NCBI GenBank assembly: GCA_027491085.1
Contig: JAIXWW010000012.1
Location: 1 to 64,000 of the forward strand
DNA from: Bacteroidota bacterium
Lineage (GTDB): Bacteria; Bacteroidota; Bacteroidia; UKL13-3
Direction: 5' to 3'
Length of the DNA stretch: 64,000 nt
Shown here: piece after piece, positions 18,567 to 29,135 of the stretch
Numbering within the stretch: position 1 is the stretch's first letter
How the letters are laid out: the number at the start of each line of letters is the position of its first letter
Translations under genes and position numbers: made by a program
The notes under the pieces: model-generated
The model's input: only the letters and a program-made list of their open reading frames with translations
Told to the model about the DNA's origin: nothing
Databases searched by the model: none

Positions 18567-21254
18567 TTACTCTACAGGAGGAACATCATCACCTAAATCT
18601 TCGTCTTCCTCTTTAGCCAATTCATCTTCTTCTTTCTCTAATTGATCATCTGAAGATATTGGATTTATCACTGCATCATCCATGGCTCTATCAATAATAG
18701 TATTCAATAACTCTGAACCTTCGCTTGGTGGAATAACAGCTAAAGGATTTCCGTTTTCATCTAACTCTACAGTTACAATTGGATTTCCATTTTCATCTAA
18801 CTCCTCTTCATCACCAGGTATGTAGTTAATTTTAGCTACCGATGCTATTTCATCTTTATCTCCGATGTTAATTAAGCGCACACCTTGCGTTACACGTCCT
18901 AATACACGTAAATCTTTCATGCTTAAACGTATAGTAATACCGCTTTTGTTAATAATCATAACATCCATAGTATCATCTACATCTTTAATAGCAACTAGTT
19001 TACCTGTTTTATCGGTAACATTCATAGCCATTACACCTTTTCCACCACGGTTAGTAATACGGTAATCTTCTACTTCGCTGCGTTTACCCATTCCATTTTC
19101 AGAAACAACTAACACATTGGTTACTTTAGGATCTTCAATAGAAACCATTCCAACAACTTCATCACCATCAGCTAAACGAATAGCTCTTACTCCAGTAGCA
19201 CTTCTTCCCATTGGGCGAACTGTACTTTCATTGAAACGAATGGCTTTTCCTTCTCTACTTGCTATAATAATTTCGCAAGTACCGTTGGTTAATCTGGCTT
19301 CTACTAAATGATCGCCTTCGCGCACATTCATTGAGTTGATACCATTTGCCCTTGGGCGACTATAAGCCTCTAAAGTTGTTTTCTTAATAGTACCTTGTTG
19401 AGTAACCATAATTACATTCATTTGATTGATGTAATCAGGATCGCTTAAGCTCTTCACATTTAAGAATGCTTTTACTTTATCGTCAACCGGAATATTAATT
19501 AAATTTTGAATAGCACGTCCTTTGGTAGCTTTTTCGCCTTCTGGAATTTCGTAAACACGTAACCAGAAACAACGTCCTTGCTCGGTAAATAACAATAAAT
19601 AATTGTGGTTAGTAGCCATGAAAATGTGCTCCACAAAATCTTCTTGTCTCTTAGCTACTCCCCTACTTCCTCGTCCACCGCGGGCTTGGGTGCGGTATTC
19701 ACTTAACGAAGTACGTTTAACATAACCCAAATGCGAAATAGTAATTACCACTTCTTCATCTGGAATTAAATCTTCCATACTCATTTCATTACCCACCATT
19801 TCAATTACACTACGTCTGTCATCGCCATATTTATCGCGCATTTCAGCTAGTTCATCTTTAATAATTTGGTAACGTAAAGTTTCGTTATTCAAAATTTCGT
19901 TTAAGTAAGCAATGGTTTTCATTAACTCATCGTACTCAGCTTTTATTTTATCACGTTCAAGTCCTGTTAAACGTTGCAAACGCATATCTAAGATAGCTTT
20001 TGCTTGAATTTCAGAAAGCTTAAATGTTTCAATTAAACCATTTTTAGCTTCATCAGGAGTTTGCGAATCACGAATTAACTTAATAACTTGGTCTAAATGA
20101 TCCAAGGCTATTAATAAACCTTCTAAAATATGTGCACGTTTTTCGGCTTCAGCTAATTCGTATTGTGTTCTACGAACAACCACATCGTGTCTATGTGCCA
20201 CAAAATGCTCAATTAAACCTTTTAAGTTTAGCATTTCAGGACGGCCTTTAACTAAGCAAACATTGTTTACACTGAACGAAGTTTGTAATTGAGTAAATTT
20301 AAATAATTTATTTAAAACTACATTTGGAACTGCATCACGTTTTAAATCGTAAACAATGCGCATACCATCTCTATCACTCTCATCGCGCACATCGCTAATG
20401 CCTTCAATTACTTTTTCGTTAACTAAATCAGCAGTTTGTTTAATTAAAGTTGATTTATTTACTTGATAAGGAATTTCGTTAACAACAATTTGGTCTTTAC
20501 CCGTTTTACTGGTTTCAAAAACTGCTTTAGCACGCATTACAATTCTACCACGACCAGTTTCAAAAGCATCTTTAACACCTTCGTAACCGTAAATAATACC
20601 GCCTGTAGGAAAATCAGGTGCTTTAATAAACTTCATTAACTCAGGAATGGTAATTTCCCTGTTGTCGATATAGGCTATAATACCGTTAATTGCCTCGGTT
20701 AAATTATGAGGAGCCATGTTAGTGGCCATACCTACCGCAATTCCTGATGCACCATTTACTAATAAATGAGGAATTTTAGCTGGCAATACAGTTGGCTCTT
20801 GCAAACTATCATCAAAGTTAGGACGAAAATCAACCGTATCTTTTTCAATATCATTTAGAAGCTCTTCAGCTATTTTCTTTAAACGTGCTTCAGTATAACG
20901 CATGGCAGCAGGTGGATCTCCATCTACCGAGCCAAAGTTACCTTGTCCGTCAACTAAAGTGTAACGCATACTCCAATCTTGAGCCATACGCACCATGGTA
21001 TCGTAAACCGATGAATCACCATGTGGATGGTATTTACCTAAAACCTCACCCACAATACGCGCTGATTTTTTATGCGGACGATTAGAGGCTAAACCTAAAT
21101 CGGTCATTCCGTACAAAACCCTGCGGTGTACTGGTTTTAATCCATCGCGCACATCAGGTAATGCGCGGCTAACAATAACCGACATCGAATAATCGATGTA
21201 AGCGGTTTTCATTTCATCTTCAATGTTAATGGGTATAATTCTGTCTTCTGCCAT
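18567..21254 (-). CDS. gyrA: DNA gyrase subunit A
   Basis: 895 aa. Breakage-reunion subunit of gyrase. The catalytic Tyr120 lies in [10 protein letters not shown]. The quinolone region [19 protein letters not shown] (about 74-92) has Ser81 and Asp85, equivalent to E. coli S83/D87, so the sensitive wild-type residues are present. A GyrA-box-like [10 protein letters not shown] near residue 520 supports GyrA rather than ParC. The C-terminal domain has beta-pinwheel repeats and ends in a very acidic tail ([18 protein letters not shown]). A promoter matching the Bacteroidota consensus lies about 80 bp upstream. Confidence 0.95.
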   Translation of the reverse strand: MAEDRIIPINIEDEMKTAYIDYSMSVIVSRALPDVRDGLKPVHRRVLYGMTDLGLASNRPHKKSARIVGEVLGKYHPHGDSSVYDTMVRMAQDWSMRYTLVDGQGNFGSVDGDPPAAMRYTEARLKKIAEELLNDIEKDTVDFRPNFDDSLQEPTVLPAKIPHLLVNGASGIAVGMATNMAPHNLTEAINGIIAYIDNREITIPELMKFIKAPDFPTGGIIYGYEGVKDAFETGRGRIVMRAKAVFETSKTGKDQIVVNEIPYQVNKSTLIKQTADLVNEKVIEGISDVRDESDRDGMRIVYDLKRDAVPNVVLNKLFKFTQLQTSFSVNNVCLVKGRPEMLNLKGLIEHFVAHRHDVVVRRTQYELAEAEKRAHILEGLLIALDHLDQVIKLIRDSQTPDEAKNGLIETFKLSEIQAKAILDMRLQRLTGLERDKIKAEYDELMKTIAYLNEILNNETLRYQIIKDELAEMRDKYGDDRRSVIEMVGNEMSMEDLIPDEEVVITISHLGYVKRTSLSEYRTQARGGRGSRGVAKRQEDFVEHIFMATNHNYLLLFTEQGRCFWLRVYEIPEGEKATKGRAIQNLINIPVDDKVKAFLNVKSLSDPDYINQMNVIMVTQQGTIKKTTLEAYSRPRANGINSMNVREGDHLVEARLTNGTCEIIIASREGKAIRFNESTVRPMGRSATGVRAIRLADGDEVVGMVSIEDPKVTNVLVVSENGMGKRSEVEDYRITNRGGKGVMAMNVTDKTGKLVAIKDVDDTMDVMIINKSGITIRLSMKDLRVLGRVTQGVRLINIGDKDEIASVAKINYIPGDEEELDENGNPIVTVELDENGNPLAVIPPSEGSELLNTIIDRAMDDAVINPISSDDQLEKEEDELAKEEDEDLGDDVPPVE

Positions 21255-21333
21255 TTTATATTGTTTAAAACTACCTGTTTTATAATTATTTAATAATAAA
21301 TGTTATTTAATAATTACAAAAACCGATAACATT

Positions 21334-21363
21334 CAAATATATGCTATTTTAGATTGTTTACAG
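21334..21363 (-). promoter_or_regulatory. Promoter of gyrA
   Basis: On the minus strand CTG, a 19-nt spacer and TATATTTG form a -33/-7 pair that matches the Bacteroidota form TTG-N19-TAnnTTTG at all but one position. It is about 80 nt upstream of the gyrA ATG. Confidence 0.6.
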
Positions 21364-21414
21364 CTATAAAATACCCACAATTTTTAGTTAAAATGTGGAT
21401 TGTTTTAACTCATC

Positions 21415-21453
21415 AAAAAAGCCCTTTAAAACTGACGTTTTAAAGGGCTTTTT
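21415..21453 (-). terminator. Terminator of the M16 peptidase gene region
   Basis: Perfect 14-bp arms AAGCCCTTTAAAAC (21419-21432) and GTTTTAAAGGGCTT (21437-21450) close on the tetraloop TGAC, with A/T runs on both sides. It lies downstream of the leftward M16 gene and upstream of the gyrA promoter. Confidence 0.85.
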
Positions 21454-21509
21454 AAAATTTAGAAATTCGGAAATCAATCAATTTCCAAATCTCTAAATCA
21501 ATAAATTAA

Positions 21510-24371
21510 TTAGTCGTTTGCTTTTACCTCAGTAACTTTATAACCTAATTTTTTCAAAGGTTCAGTTACTTTATCTCTATCGCCTACCACTACTATAACT
21601 AACTTATCAGGGTTAATTATTTCGTTAGCTAATTGTTTTACTTCATCTTTGGTTAAAGCGTTTAAAATAGCTTTTTGACGAGCTTGGTAATCTGCTGGTA
21701 AGTTTCTATCAGCAATTCCACTTAAAAATCCTGCTTTATCGCCATTAGATTCGTATTTCAAAGCATCACTCTGACCAATTGATGATTTAATAAATGCTAA
21801 CTCTCCATCATCAATTCCATTTTCGCGTAATAATTTTATTTCTTTAATAATTTCACGAACTGAACTATCGGTAGAACTAGCACGAACACCAGCTGAAGTA
21901 GCCCAAATTCCATTAAAATCATTTCCACTAACACGGCTGTAAATACCATAAGTAAAACCTTTGTCTTCGCGTAAATTTAAATTTAAACGGCTATTAAAGT
22001 TTCCACCTAATACAAAGTTCATTAAGTTTGATTTGTAGAATTTACCTTCCCAATCGTATGGTAATGCTGGAGTTCCAACAAATATTTGCGATTGAGGAGC
22101 TTTGTATTTATCAACTAAATAAATTTGAGTTTGTTCTACAGCAGGAGGAGCAGGTAATGTAGGTAATACTACATTTTTTTTGCCCCAACTTTTTAAGAAT
22201 CCTAATTTTGTTAATACTTCTTCTTGGCTTAAATCGCCAATAACTACTACTGTAGCAAAATCAGGTGCATAATATTTGTCGTAATAATTTTGAACATCTT
22301 TAATACTGAAACTTTTAATTGATTTGGTAGTTCCACTTGCAGGTACTCCTTGAATAGAGTTTTTACCATACATTAATCTTGCAAAAACTACGTTACCCGC
22401 AAATGAAGCGCTTTGTAAACTTTGTTCAACATTTTGATAGGTTTGGTTTGAGATACGTTTGTAGTCATCTGCATTAAATTTAGGGTGCAATAAAGCATCT
22501 TCAAAAATTTTCAACATAGCATCTAAATCTTTCTTTTGACAACCTAAGCTTGCGAATGTGGCATCAAAACCAGCACTAAATCCGAATCCGCCACCTAATT
22601 TTTTAGTTGCCGCATCTAATTGCTCACCAGTCATACTTTGTGTTGCCTCACCCATCATACTAGCAGTTAAACTAGCTAATCCAGTTTTACCTGGCTCTAA
22701 TACCATATTACCACCTTTCATTTTTATAGTAATATCTATATTAGGAGTTTCAGTAGAGCGAGTACCAATAATCTTAATTCCGTTAGGTAAAGTAGTTTGC
22801 CAATAAGTTGGCACTGTTACATTTTTAGCAGGTGTTGGTGCTGGATGTATACTTCTATCAAAATTATCTTTTGGTTTGTTATAACTTAATCCTTTATACT
22901 CCAAATCGTTACTACCTTTTTCCATTTCAGGATCCTTGTGTACATACTCTTGTTTATTGGCAGCATTTAAATCTTTAGGGAACACGCGTACTTTTACAAA
23001 GTTTTGGCTAGTTTTTGAATTCACATTATAAATGTATTTTCTAAACACACGCATTACATCTTCTTTAGTTACTTTTTTGTAACGCGCCAATTCTTCGGTT
23101 AAATTATATGATTTACCGTAGTGAATATATTGGAAAAACATAAGTAATGAAGAACGACCTTGAACACTTTCCATTGCTCCGATTAAAGAGTTTTCAATTT
23201 GTGCGTAGGCAGCAGTAATTTCTTCGTCTGTAACACCTTTAGCATTAAATTCAGAAAAAGTTTCCATCAATAATTTTTCTTCATTGTCTTCACTACCCGG
23301 GAAAGTATATAAATCAACTACAAATTCACCTGCTAATTCTGAACCAGAGTTATAAGAAATTGCTTGAGCTACTTTTTCTGGTTTTTCGAAATTACGGTAG
23401 AAAATAGAATTTTTTCCTTGACTCAATATTCCACCTAAAAAATCCAATGCAGGCTCATCAGGATGATATTGAGCTACTGTAGGCCAAGTATATTCATTTA
23501 AAGGGAAAAATACTTTATCAGGGTAGTTAACATATTTATTATCCGCTAATCTGAATGGTTCAACACGCTGTTTGCGTACTTCAGGTCCTTTTGGAATTGG
23601 GCCAAAATATTTTTCTACCAATTTAATTGCTTCTTGTGGATTAACATCACCACTGATAATTAATGAAGCATTATTAGGTGCATACCAACGCATAAAGAAA
23701 TTTTTCACGTCATCAATGGTAGCATTATCCAAATCGCGCAAATAACCAATAACTGGCCAGCTGTATGGATGTTCCATTGGATACATATTTTGGTCACGAA
23801 TTTCGCTTACTTTACCGTAAGGTACGTTATCTACGTTTTGACCTTTTTCATTTTTTACTGTTGAGCGTTGAACTTCAAATTTTTTGCTAGTTAATGAGTC
23901 TAGTAAGAAACCCATTCTATCAGATTCTAACCAAAGTGCTTGCTCCAAGTAGTTTGAAGGAACAGTTTCAAAATAGGTAGTCCTATCGCGTGTAGTATTA
24001 CCATTCATTTGCCCACCGGCAGCAGACACCATTTTAAAATGTTCTTCATCTTTTACATGCTCTGACCCTTGAAACAACATGTGCTCAAATAAATGGGCAA
24101 ATCCTGACTTTCCTGCTGCCTCACGAGCAGAACCTACGTGGTAAGTAACCTCAACGTGAACCAAAGGATCAGAATGATCTTCGTGAATAATTAGCGTTAA
24201 ACCATTAGGAAGCTTATATTTTTCGTAAGCTATTTTTAATTCGCCTGGTTTGGCATCAACCTTTTCAACCAAAACTGTTCCAGTTGTAGCTGCAGGCTGA
24301 GTTTGGGCAATTAAGTTGGTGTTTAATCCTAAACTAATTGCTAATCCAGCTAGTAAAAAGTGTTTTTTCAT
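21510..24371 (-). CDS. Periplasmic M16 family zinc metallopeptidase, two-domain
   Basis: About 953 aa from the ATG at 24371. That start is preferred over the upstream ATG at 24419 because it opens a clean signal peptide (MKKHFLLAGLAISLGLNTNLIAQ). The N-terminal M16 unit carries the inverted zinc motif HLFEHMLF (93-100). A second M16 unit (about 530-940) lacks the HxxEH motif, as usual for the non-catalytic half. The enzyme is predicted to degrade peptides in the periplasm or at the outer membrane. It is monocistronic, with its own terminator. Confidence 0.93.
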   Translation of the reverse strand: MKKHFLLAGLAISLGLNTNLIAQTQPAATTGTVLVEKVDAKPGELKIAYEKYKLPNGLTLIIHEDHSDPLVHVEVTYHVGSAREAAGKSGFAHLFEHMLFQGSEHVKDEEHFKMVSAAGGQMNGNTTRDRTTYFETVPSNYLEQALWLESDRMGFLLDSLTSKKFEVQRSTVKNEKGQNVDNVPYGKVSEIRDQNMYPMEHPYSWPVIGYLRDLDNATIDDVKNFFMRWYAPNNASLIISGDVNPQEAIKLVEKYFGPIPKGPEVRKQRVEPFRLADNKYVNYPDKVFFPLNEYTWPTVAQYHPDEPALDFLGGILSQGKNSIFYRNFEKPEKVAQAISYNSGSELAGEFVVDLYTFPGSEDNEEKLLMETFSEFNAKGVTDEEITAAYAQIENSLIGAMESVQGRSSLLMFFQYIHYGKSYNLTEELARYKKVTKEDVMRVFRKYIYNVNSKTSQNFVKVRVFPKDLNAANKQEYVHKDPEMEKGSNDLEYKGLSYNKPKDNFDRSIHPAPTPAKNVTVPTYWQTTLPNGIKIIGTRSTETPNIDITIKMKGGNMVLEPGKTGLASLTASMMGEATQSMTGEQLDAATKKLGGGFGFSAGFDATFASLGCQKKDLDAMLKIFEDALLHPKFNADDYKRISNQTYQNVEQSLQSASFAGNVVFARLMYGKNSIQGVPASGTTKSIKSFSIKDVQNYYDKYYAPDFATVVVIGDLSQEEVLTKLGFLKSWGKKNVVLPTLPAPPAVEQTQIYLVDKYKAPQSQIFVGTPALPYDWEGKFYKSNLMNFVLGGNFNSRLNLNLREDKGFTYGIYSRVSGNDFNGIWATSAGVRASSTDSSVREIIKEIKLLRENGIDDGELAFIKSSIGQSDALKYESNGDKAGFLSGIADRNLPADYQARQKAILNALTKDEVKQLANEIINPDKLVIVVVGDRDKVTEPLKKLGYKVTEVKAND

Positions 24372-24523
24372 GTTTGTATTAAAATAATTTGTTTGCAATA
24401 TGAATAATTTACTAAACAATTAAACAACAAAAATTGCTCAATGGCTTAATTACTAATTAAACGGCTGATTACTACAATCAATTCAAAATACACACCTTGT
24501 GGATGAAATACTAAATTTATGTT

Positions 24524-24553
24524 TTTGTTTTTTAAGTATATGGTTTACTTTCG
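24524..24553 (+). promoter_or_regulatory. Promoter of the DUF6580 gene
   Basis: TTTG, an 18-nt spacer, then TACTTTCG (one mismatch to TAnnTTTG), 33 nt before the ATG. This is a good Bacteroidota-type promoter. Confidence 0.6.
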
Positions 24554-24586
24554 CACACTTTAAAACTAATAATTGCACTTTAAAAA

Positions 24587-25111
24587 ATGAATAAAAAATT
24601 TATAACCATTGTAGCTTTAGTAGCTTTAGCAGCAGCTAGTCGTTTTTTACCTTTTGCTCCTAATTTTTCGCCAATGGGCGCAGTAGCTTTGTTTTCAGGT
24701 GCATTTATAGCAAATAGATATTTGGCAGTGGCATTGCCTCTTTTAGCTTTATTTATAAGTGATTTTTTTATAGGATTTTATGGTGCAGGAATGATTCCTG
24801 TATACATTGCAACAGCATTATTTAGTGTAATTGGAATGTTAGTTACCAATAAGAATAATCCTATTTCGATTATTGGTTCATCGTTATTAGGTTCAATATT
24901 ATTTTTCTTAATTACCAATTTTGTATTTGTTTATACTGCAGATAATACATTATACCCTCATACATTTGCTGGTGTGCTAGAAAGTTATTTTGGAGCAATT
25001 CCTTTTTTCAAAAACTCGGTTAAAGGTGATGTATTGTATACAACAGTATTATTTGGTTCGTTTTACTTATTAAGTATTAACGTTCCTTTCTTAAAAGAAG
25101 AAAAAGCATAA
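24587..25111 (+). CDS. DUF6580-type small integral membrane protein
   Basis: 174 aa with about five membrane segments. The pattern RFLPFAPNFSPMGAVALFSGAFI (about 19-41) is typical of a Bacteroidota family annotated as a putative transport protein (DUF6580), with a fold reminiscent of ECF transporter substrate-binding S components. The substrate is unknown, and no ECF ATPase lies next to it. It has its own promoter and a strong terminator, so it is monocistronic. Confidence 0.75.
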   Translation: MNKKFITIVALVALAAASRFLPFAPNFSPMGAVALFSGAFIANRYLAVALPLLALFISDFFIGFYGAGMIPVYIATALFSVIGMLVTNKNNPISIIGSSLLGSILFFLITNFVFVYTADNTLYPHTFAGVLESYFGAIPFFKNSVKGDVLYTTVLFGSFYLLSINVPFLKEEKA

Positions 25112-25140
25112 TAAAATATTACCAAAAGCCTATAATTATC

Positions 25141-25174
25141 AAATCCTGCCCATAATAGGGCAGGATTTTTTTTT
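25141..25174 (+). terminator. Terminator after the DUF6580 gene
   Basis: The arms AAATCCTGCCC and GGGCAGGATTT enclose a 6-nt loop and are followed by a run of T's on the plus strand. Confidence 0.9.
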
Positions 25175-25319
25175 GCAGCTACATTAATAAATTATTATCA
25201 TCACATCTTGTTTATTATACATTTTAACCTTTTTTGTTTCTTTGTTGTTTAAATAATAGTAAAAAAACCAACAATTATTATTGTTTATTTGAACTAAACA
25301 AAACTTATCAAAGTTTTAT

Positions 25320-27392
25320 ATGATAAAATCTTACAAAGGCTATTTATTTAAAGACAGAGAAATTAGTTGGCTATACTTTAACGAACGTGTATTGCAGGAA
25401 GCCGAAAATCCGGCAACCCCGTTAATGGAAAGACTAAAGTTTTTAGCAATTTTTTCATCAAACTTAGATGAATTTTTTAGGGTGCGAGTGGCACAATTAA
25501 GAAGAGTGCAAAGAGTAAATGGCAAAAAACCAATTAGTGATGTGCAAAATAGTCCTGACGAAATTTTGGAAGCCATTCAATTAAAAGTTCAAACATTACA
25601 AGACCGTTTTAATAAAAATTATCAAAACAGTATTTTGCCTAGCTTAGCTAGTAAAAAAATATTTTTGGTAAATGATGATCAAATAAATGACGACCAAAAA
25701 CAACAAGTAAAAGAGTATTTTAAAGCCAATATTATCAATTTACTTTTTCCAATAATTATTGATGATTTGAGACATACTCCACACTTAAGAGACCGATCGA
25801 TATACTTGGCTGTTAGGTTAAGTGACAGTAAAAATATTTTAAACCCAAAGCACGCCATTATTGAAGTTCCTGTTGGTATTTTAAATCGTTTTTATCAATT
25901 ACCAACTAATGAAAATGGGAACTTTATTATTTGCCTTGAAGACATTATAAAATTAAACCTTAGTCGAATTTTCCAACAATTTGATTACGATACTTACGAA
26001 GCCTATATTATTAAAATAACCCGCGATGCTGAGTTTACATTAGATGCAGATGATAGAGATTATACTGTAACTTTGCTTGATAAAATTCAAAAAAGTTTAA
26101 AACAACGTTCACGAGGAGTGCCAACTAGATTTGTTTATGATGCAGCCATGCCAAAACAAATGCTTGAACTATTTGCAAAAAAACTAGAACTAAAAAATGT
26201 AAACATGGTTGCGGGTGGTAAGTACCATAACTTTAAAGATTTTATGGACTTTCCAAAAGTAGGTAGTTCAGATGATTACTACGAAAATTTACCTGCACTT
26301 GGTGTTAAAGAACTTGATAAAGCAAAAAATTTATTTGATGTAATAGCCAAACATGATGTTTTATTACATCACCCTTACCAATCATTTGATTACTTAATTA
26401 GGTTATTGCGAGAGGCAGCTATTGACCCAAATGTTCATACCATTAAAATTACACTTTATCGAGTAGCCAAGCACAGTAATGTAGTTAATGCTTTAATAAA
26501 TGCTATAAAAAATGGAAAGATTGTTATTGTATTAATGGAGTTACAAGCAAGATTTGATGAAGAATCAAACATTTATTGGACCAATCAATTACAAGAAGCT
26601 GGTGCACATGTGCATTTTGGAAAACCAGGACAAAAAGTTCACACCAAGTTTTGTTTAATTTACAGAAAAGAGAATAACCACACTGTGAAATATGCTCATC
26701 TTTCTACCGGGAATTACAACGGAATGACAAGCAGAATATACAGTGATTTTGCCATTTTCACCAAGGATGAAAGACTAACGAGTGAGTTAGAAATGATAAG
26801 TGACCAATTGTTTTTAAACTTAAAACGTGGAATTTACAAACATTTATTGGTGGCTCCCGACAATATGAAACGTAGGTTTTTGGAGATGATTGATACAGAA
26901 ACCGCCAATAAAAAAGCGGGTAAACCTGCATACATCATTGCCAAAATGAATAGTTTGGTGGATAATGATGTGATCAAAAAACTTTATGATGCTAGCCGTG
27001 CAGGAGTGAAAATACAATTAATTGTTCGTGGAGTTTGTTCGTTAGTTCCGCGTGTAAATGGGCTAAGCGAAAATATTGAGGTAATAAGCATTATTGATAG
27101 ATTTTTAGAGCACTCACGTGTTTATATTTTTGGAAATAATGGCAATGAACAAATGTATTTGGCCAGTGCGGATTGGATGAGTAGAAACTTAAACAATAGA
27201 ATTGAATGTGGTTTTCCTATTTACAATCCCGAAATTAGACAAACTATTAAAACCATTATTAATATGCAATTAGCTGATAATTGCAAAGCTCGAAAAATAA
27301 ATGAGCATGGCGAAAACGATTTTCAACAAAGCGATTGTAAAGATAAAAACAGAAGCCAAATAGCCACTTATAATTACCTTAAAGAACTTTAA
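25320..27392 (+). CDS. ppk1: Polyphosphate kinase 1
   Basis: 690 aa. Makes polyphosphate reversibly from ATP. The N-terminal signature REISWLYFNERVL (about 14-26) with NLDEFFRVRVAQL is typical. The catalytic histidines lie in KVHTKFCLIYR (about 440) and LEHSRVYIF (about 596). Full length for the family. The WD40 gene starts 16 bp after its stop and is probably co-transcribed. No exopolyphosphatase gene is seen nearby. Confidence 0.95.
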   Translation: MIKSYKGYLFKDREISWLYFNERVLQEAENPATPLMERLKFLAIFSSNLDEFFRVRVAQLRRVQRVNGKKPISDVQNSPDEILEAIQLKVQTLQDRFNKNYQNSILPSLASKKIFLVNDDQINDDQKQQVKEYFKANIINLLFPIIIDDLRHTPHLRDRSIYLAVRLSDSKNILNPKHAIIEVPVGILNRFYQLPTNENGNFIICLEDIIKLNLSRIFQQFDYDTYEAYIIKITRDAEFTLDADDRDYTVTLLDKIQKSLKQRSRGVPTRFVYDAAMPKQMLELFAKKLELKNVNMVAGGKYHNFKDFMDFPKVGSSDDYYENLPALGVKELDKAKNLFDVIAKHDVLLHHPYQSFDYLIRLLREAAIDPNVHTIKITLYRVAKHSNVVNALINAIKNGKIVIVLMELQARFDEESNIYWTNQLQEAGAHVHFGKPGQKVHTKFCLIYRKENNHTVKYAHLSTGNYNGMTSRIYSDFAIFTKDERLTSELEMISDQLFLNLKRGIYKHLLVAPDNMKRRFLEMIDTETANKKAGKPAYIIAKMNSLVDNDVIKKLYDASRAGVKIQLIVRGVCSLVPRVNGLSENIEVISIIDRFLEHSRVYIFGNNGNEQMYLASADWMSRNLNNRIECGFPIYNPEIRQTIKTIINMQLADNCKARKINEHGENDFQQSDCKDKNRSQIATYNYLKEL

Positions 27393-27408
27393 AAATATAG
27401 CTATTTAG

Positions 27409-28323
27409 ATGCTCAAAAAAATAAAAATAACCAAACTAAATCAATATAGCGGACATAAAGATTGTATTTATTCTTTATCCAAATCAATTAACGAAAATTG
27501 TTTTTATTCTGGTGCAGGCGAGGGTTATGTGGTAGAGTGGGATTTTGAAAATAAGGTTGATGGAAAACTGATTTGTCAAGTTCCAAGACCAGTTTATAGT
27601 TTATTATTGCTTCAGAAGAAAAAGCAATTGTTAATTGGCTCAGCTCAAGGTAATTTGCATGTAGTTGATTTAAACGTAAATAAAGAAATTAAAAATATTG
27701 AAGCGCATACACTTGGCATTTACGATATAAAACTTTTTAATGATACTTTTATAACAACAGGTGGTGATGGTAAAATAAATGTATTTAATGTTGAAGATTT
27801 TACACTTTTAAAAACCATTCAGGCCAGTAATAAAAGTGCTAGAACAATTGCCATCAATCCAATATTAAATCACATAGCTATTGGTTTTTCTGACCACTCA
27901 ATTAGAATTTACAATGCAACTAGTTTTGAGTTAATCCAAACATTAAACCATCACGTTAACTCGGTTTTTGCCTTGAGTTATTGCAATAAAAATAAACATT
28001 TATTAAGCGGAGGACGCGATGTATTTTTAAAGTTTTATGATGCAGAAAACAACTATGAATTGATAAAGGATGTTCCTGCTCATAACTTACATATCAATGC
28101 CATTCAGTTTAATCCAAATGGCAATTTATTCGCAACCGTAAGCATGGACAAAACACTTAAAATATGGGATGCTGAAACATTTGACCTTTTGAAAGTAATA
28201 GATAAAGCAAGAAATGAAGCACATGTTACTTCTATCAATAAAGTACTTTGGATTAACGATACACAGCTTTTAACAGGAAGTGATGATAAACAAATAATGC
28301 ATTGGCAAGTGGAGTTAGAATAG
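27409..28323 (+). CDS. WD40-repeat protein
   Basis: 304 aa made of about seven WD40 blades and little else. Clear repeats include HKDCIYSLSKS...VVEWDF, HTLGIYDIKLF...INVFNV, HHVNSVFALSY...FLKFYDA, HNLHINAIQFN...LKIWDA and the final IMHWQVE. There is no signal peptide, so it is a cytoplasmic scaffold-type propeller. Its position 16 bp after ppk1 suggests co-expression with polyphosphate synthesis, perhaps as a binding or regulatory partner; that is inference. Confidence 0.9.
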   Translation: MLKKIKITKLNQYSGHKDCIYSLSKSINENCFYSGAGEGYVVEWDFENKVDGKLICQVPRPVYSLLLLQKKKQLLIGSAQGNLHVVDLNVNKEIKNIEAHTLGIYDIKLFNDTFITTGGDGKINVFNVEDFTLLKTIQASNKSARTIAINPILNHIAIGFSDHSIRIYNATSFELIQTLNHHVNSVFALSYCNKNKHLLSGGRDVFLKFYDAENNYELIKDVPAHNLHINAIQFNPNGNLFATVSMDKTLKIWDAETFDLLKVIDKARNEAHVTSINKVLWINDTQLLTGSDDKQIMHWQVELE

Positions 28324-28325
28324 TT

Positions 28326-28357
28326 ACATTAACTATTGCAAGAACAATAGTTAATGT
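28326..28357. terminator. Bidirectional hairpin between WD40 gene and rsmG
   Basis: Perfect 13-bp arms ACATTAACTATTG and CAATAGTTAATGT enclose a 6-nt loop. The right arm includes the rsmG stop codon. The T-tract is weak on both sides, but the location between convergent genes fits a shared terminator. Confidence 0.6.
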
Positions 28358-28995
28358 TTAAATATGTAAACCAGTTGTTTGGTTTCAAAAAACTCACCTT
28401 CAAAAAAAGAATTCAAATCAGCTGTTTGTACATTTAACTTGGCATTCAATCGTTTGAGTTCTTTGATTTCCTCTTTTAAATCACCACCTTTTAAAAGTAA
28501 ATAACCGTTTAGTTTAGCGTTAAAACAGTTGTCATCAATATAATCTTGTGTCCAACGATAAAGCGATTCCATTGGAGCTACTGCCCTACTCACAATAAAA
28601 TGAAATTCTTCTTTTAAATTTTCAACTCGACCCACCACAAAATCAGTATTTTTTAACCCAATAGCATTCGAAATTTCTTCAGCTACTTTAATTTTTTTAC
28701 CAATTGAGTCGCATAAAGTAAATTCTGTATTAGGAAACATAATGGCCAGCGGAATACCAGGAAATCCGCCACCTGTACCTATATCAAGCACTTTGGTACC
28801 ATTTTCAAATTGCACGTATTTAGCTATTGCTAAACTATGCAAAACATGCTTTTCATAAAGGGATTCAATGTCTTTACGCGACACCACATTAATTTTACTA
28901 TTCCAATCTACATATAAATCATACAATTGTTTGAATTGGTTGATTTGTAACTCAGTTAAATCGGGGAAATATTTAGTTATAATTTCGAAGTTCAA
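28351..28995 (-). CDS. rsmG: 16S rRNA (guanine(527)-N(7))-methyltransferase RsmG
   Basis: 214 aa. Methylates G527 of 16S rRNA using SAM. The signature VLDIGTGGGFPGIPLAIMFP (about 69-88) and the flanking NVVSRKDIESLYEKHVLHSL (about 37-56) identify RsmG/GidB. Normal length. Its stop lies within the hairpin shared with the convergent WD40 gene. Confidence 0.95.
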   Translation of the reverse strand: MNFEIITKYFPDLTELQINQFKQLYDLYVDWNSKINVVSRKDIESLYEKHVLHSLAIAKYVQFENGTKVLDIGTGGGFPGIPLAIMFPNTEFTLCDSIGKKIKVAEEISNAIGLKNTDFVVGRVENLKEEFHFIVSRAVAPMESLYRWTQDYIDDNCFNAKLNGYLLLKGGDLKEEIKELKRLNAKLNVQTADLNSFFEGEFFETKQLVYIFKH

Positions 28996-29135
28996 ATTCT
29001 CTAATAATTTAGGGTTGCAAAATAGTTATTTAAATTGTTTCTGTTTTAAAATAAAACCCAAAATATTCCACTTATAAAAATTACCAAACATTTTATCAAT
29101 GGAATGACTTTATTTGAAATCTAAAATTATAAAAC

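Noticed and set aside
18567..21254. Quinolone-resistance substitutions in gyrA
   Set aside because: The positions equal to E. coli S83 and D87 are Ser and Asp, the sensitive state.
21510..24419. Longer M16 peptidase start at 24419
   Set aside because: The extra 16 residues precede a perfect signal peptide that begins at the internal ATG (24371).
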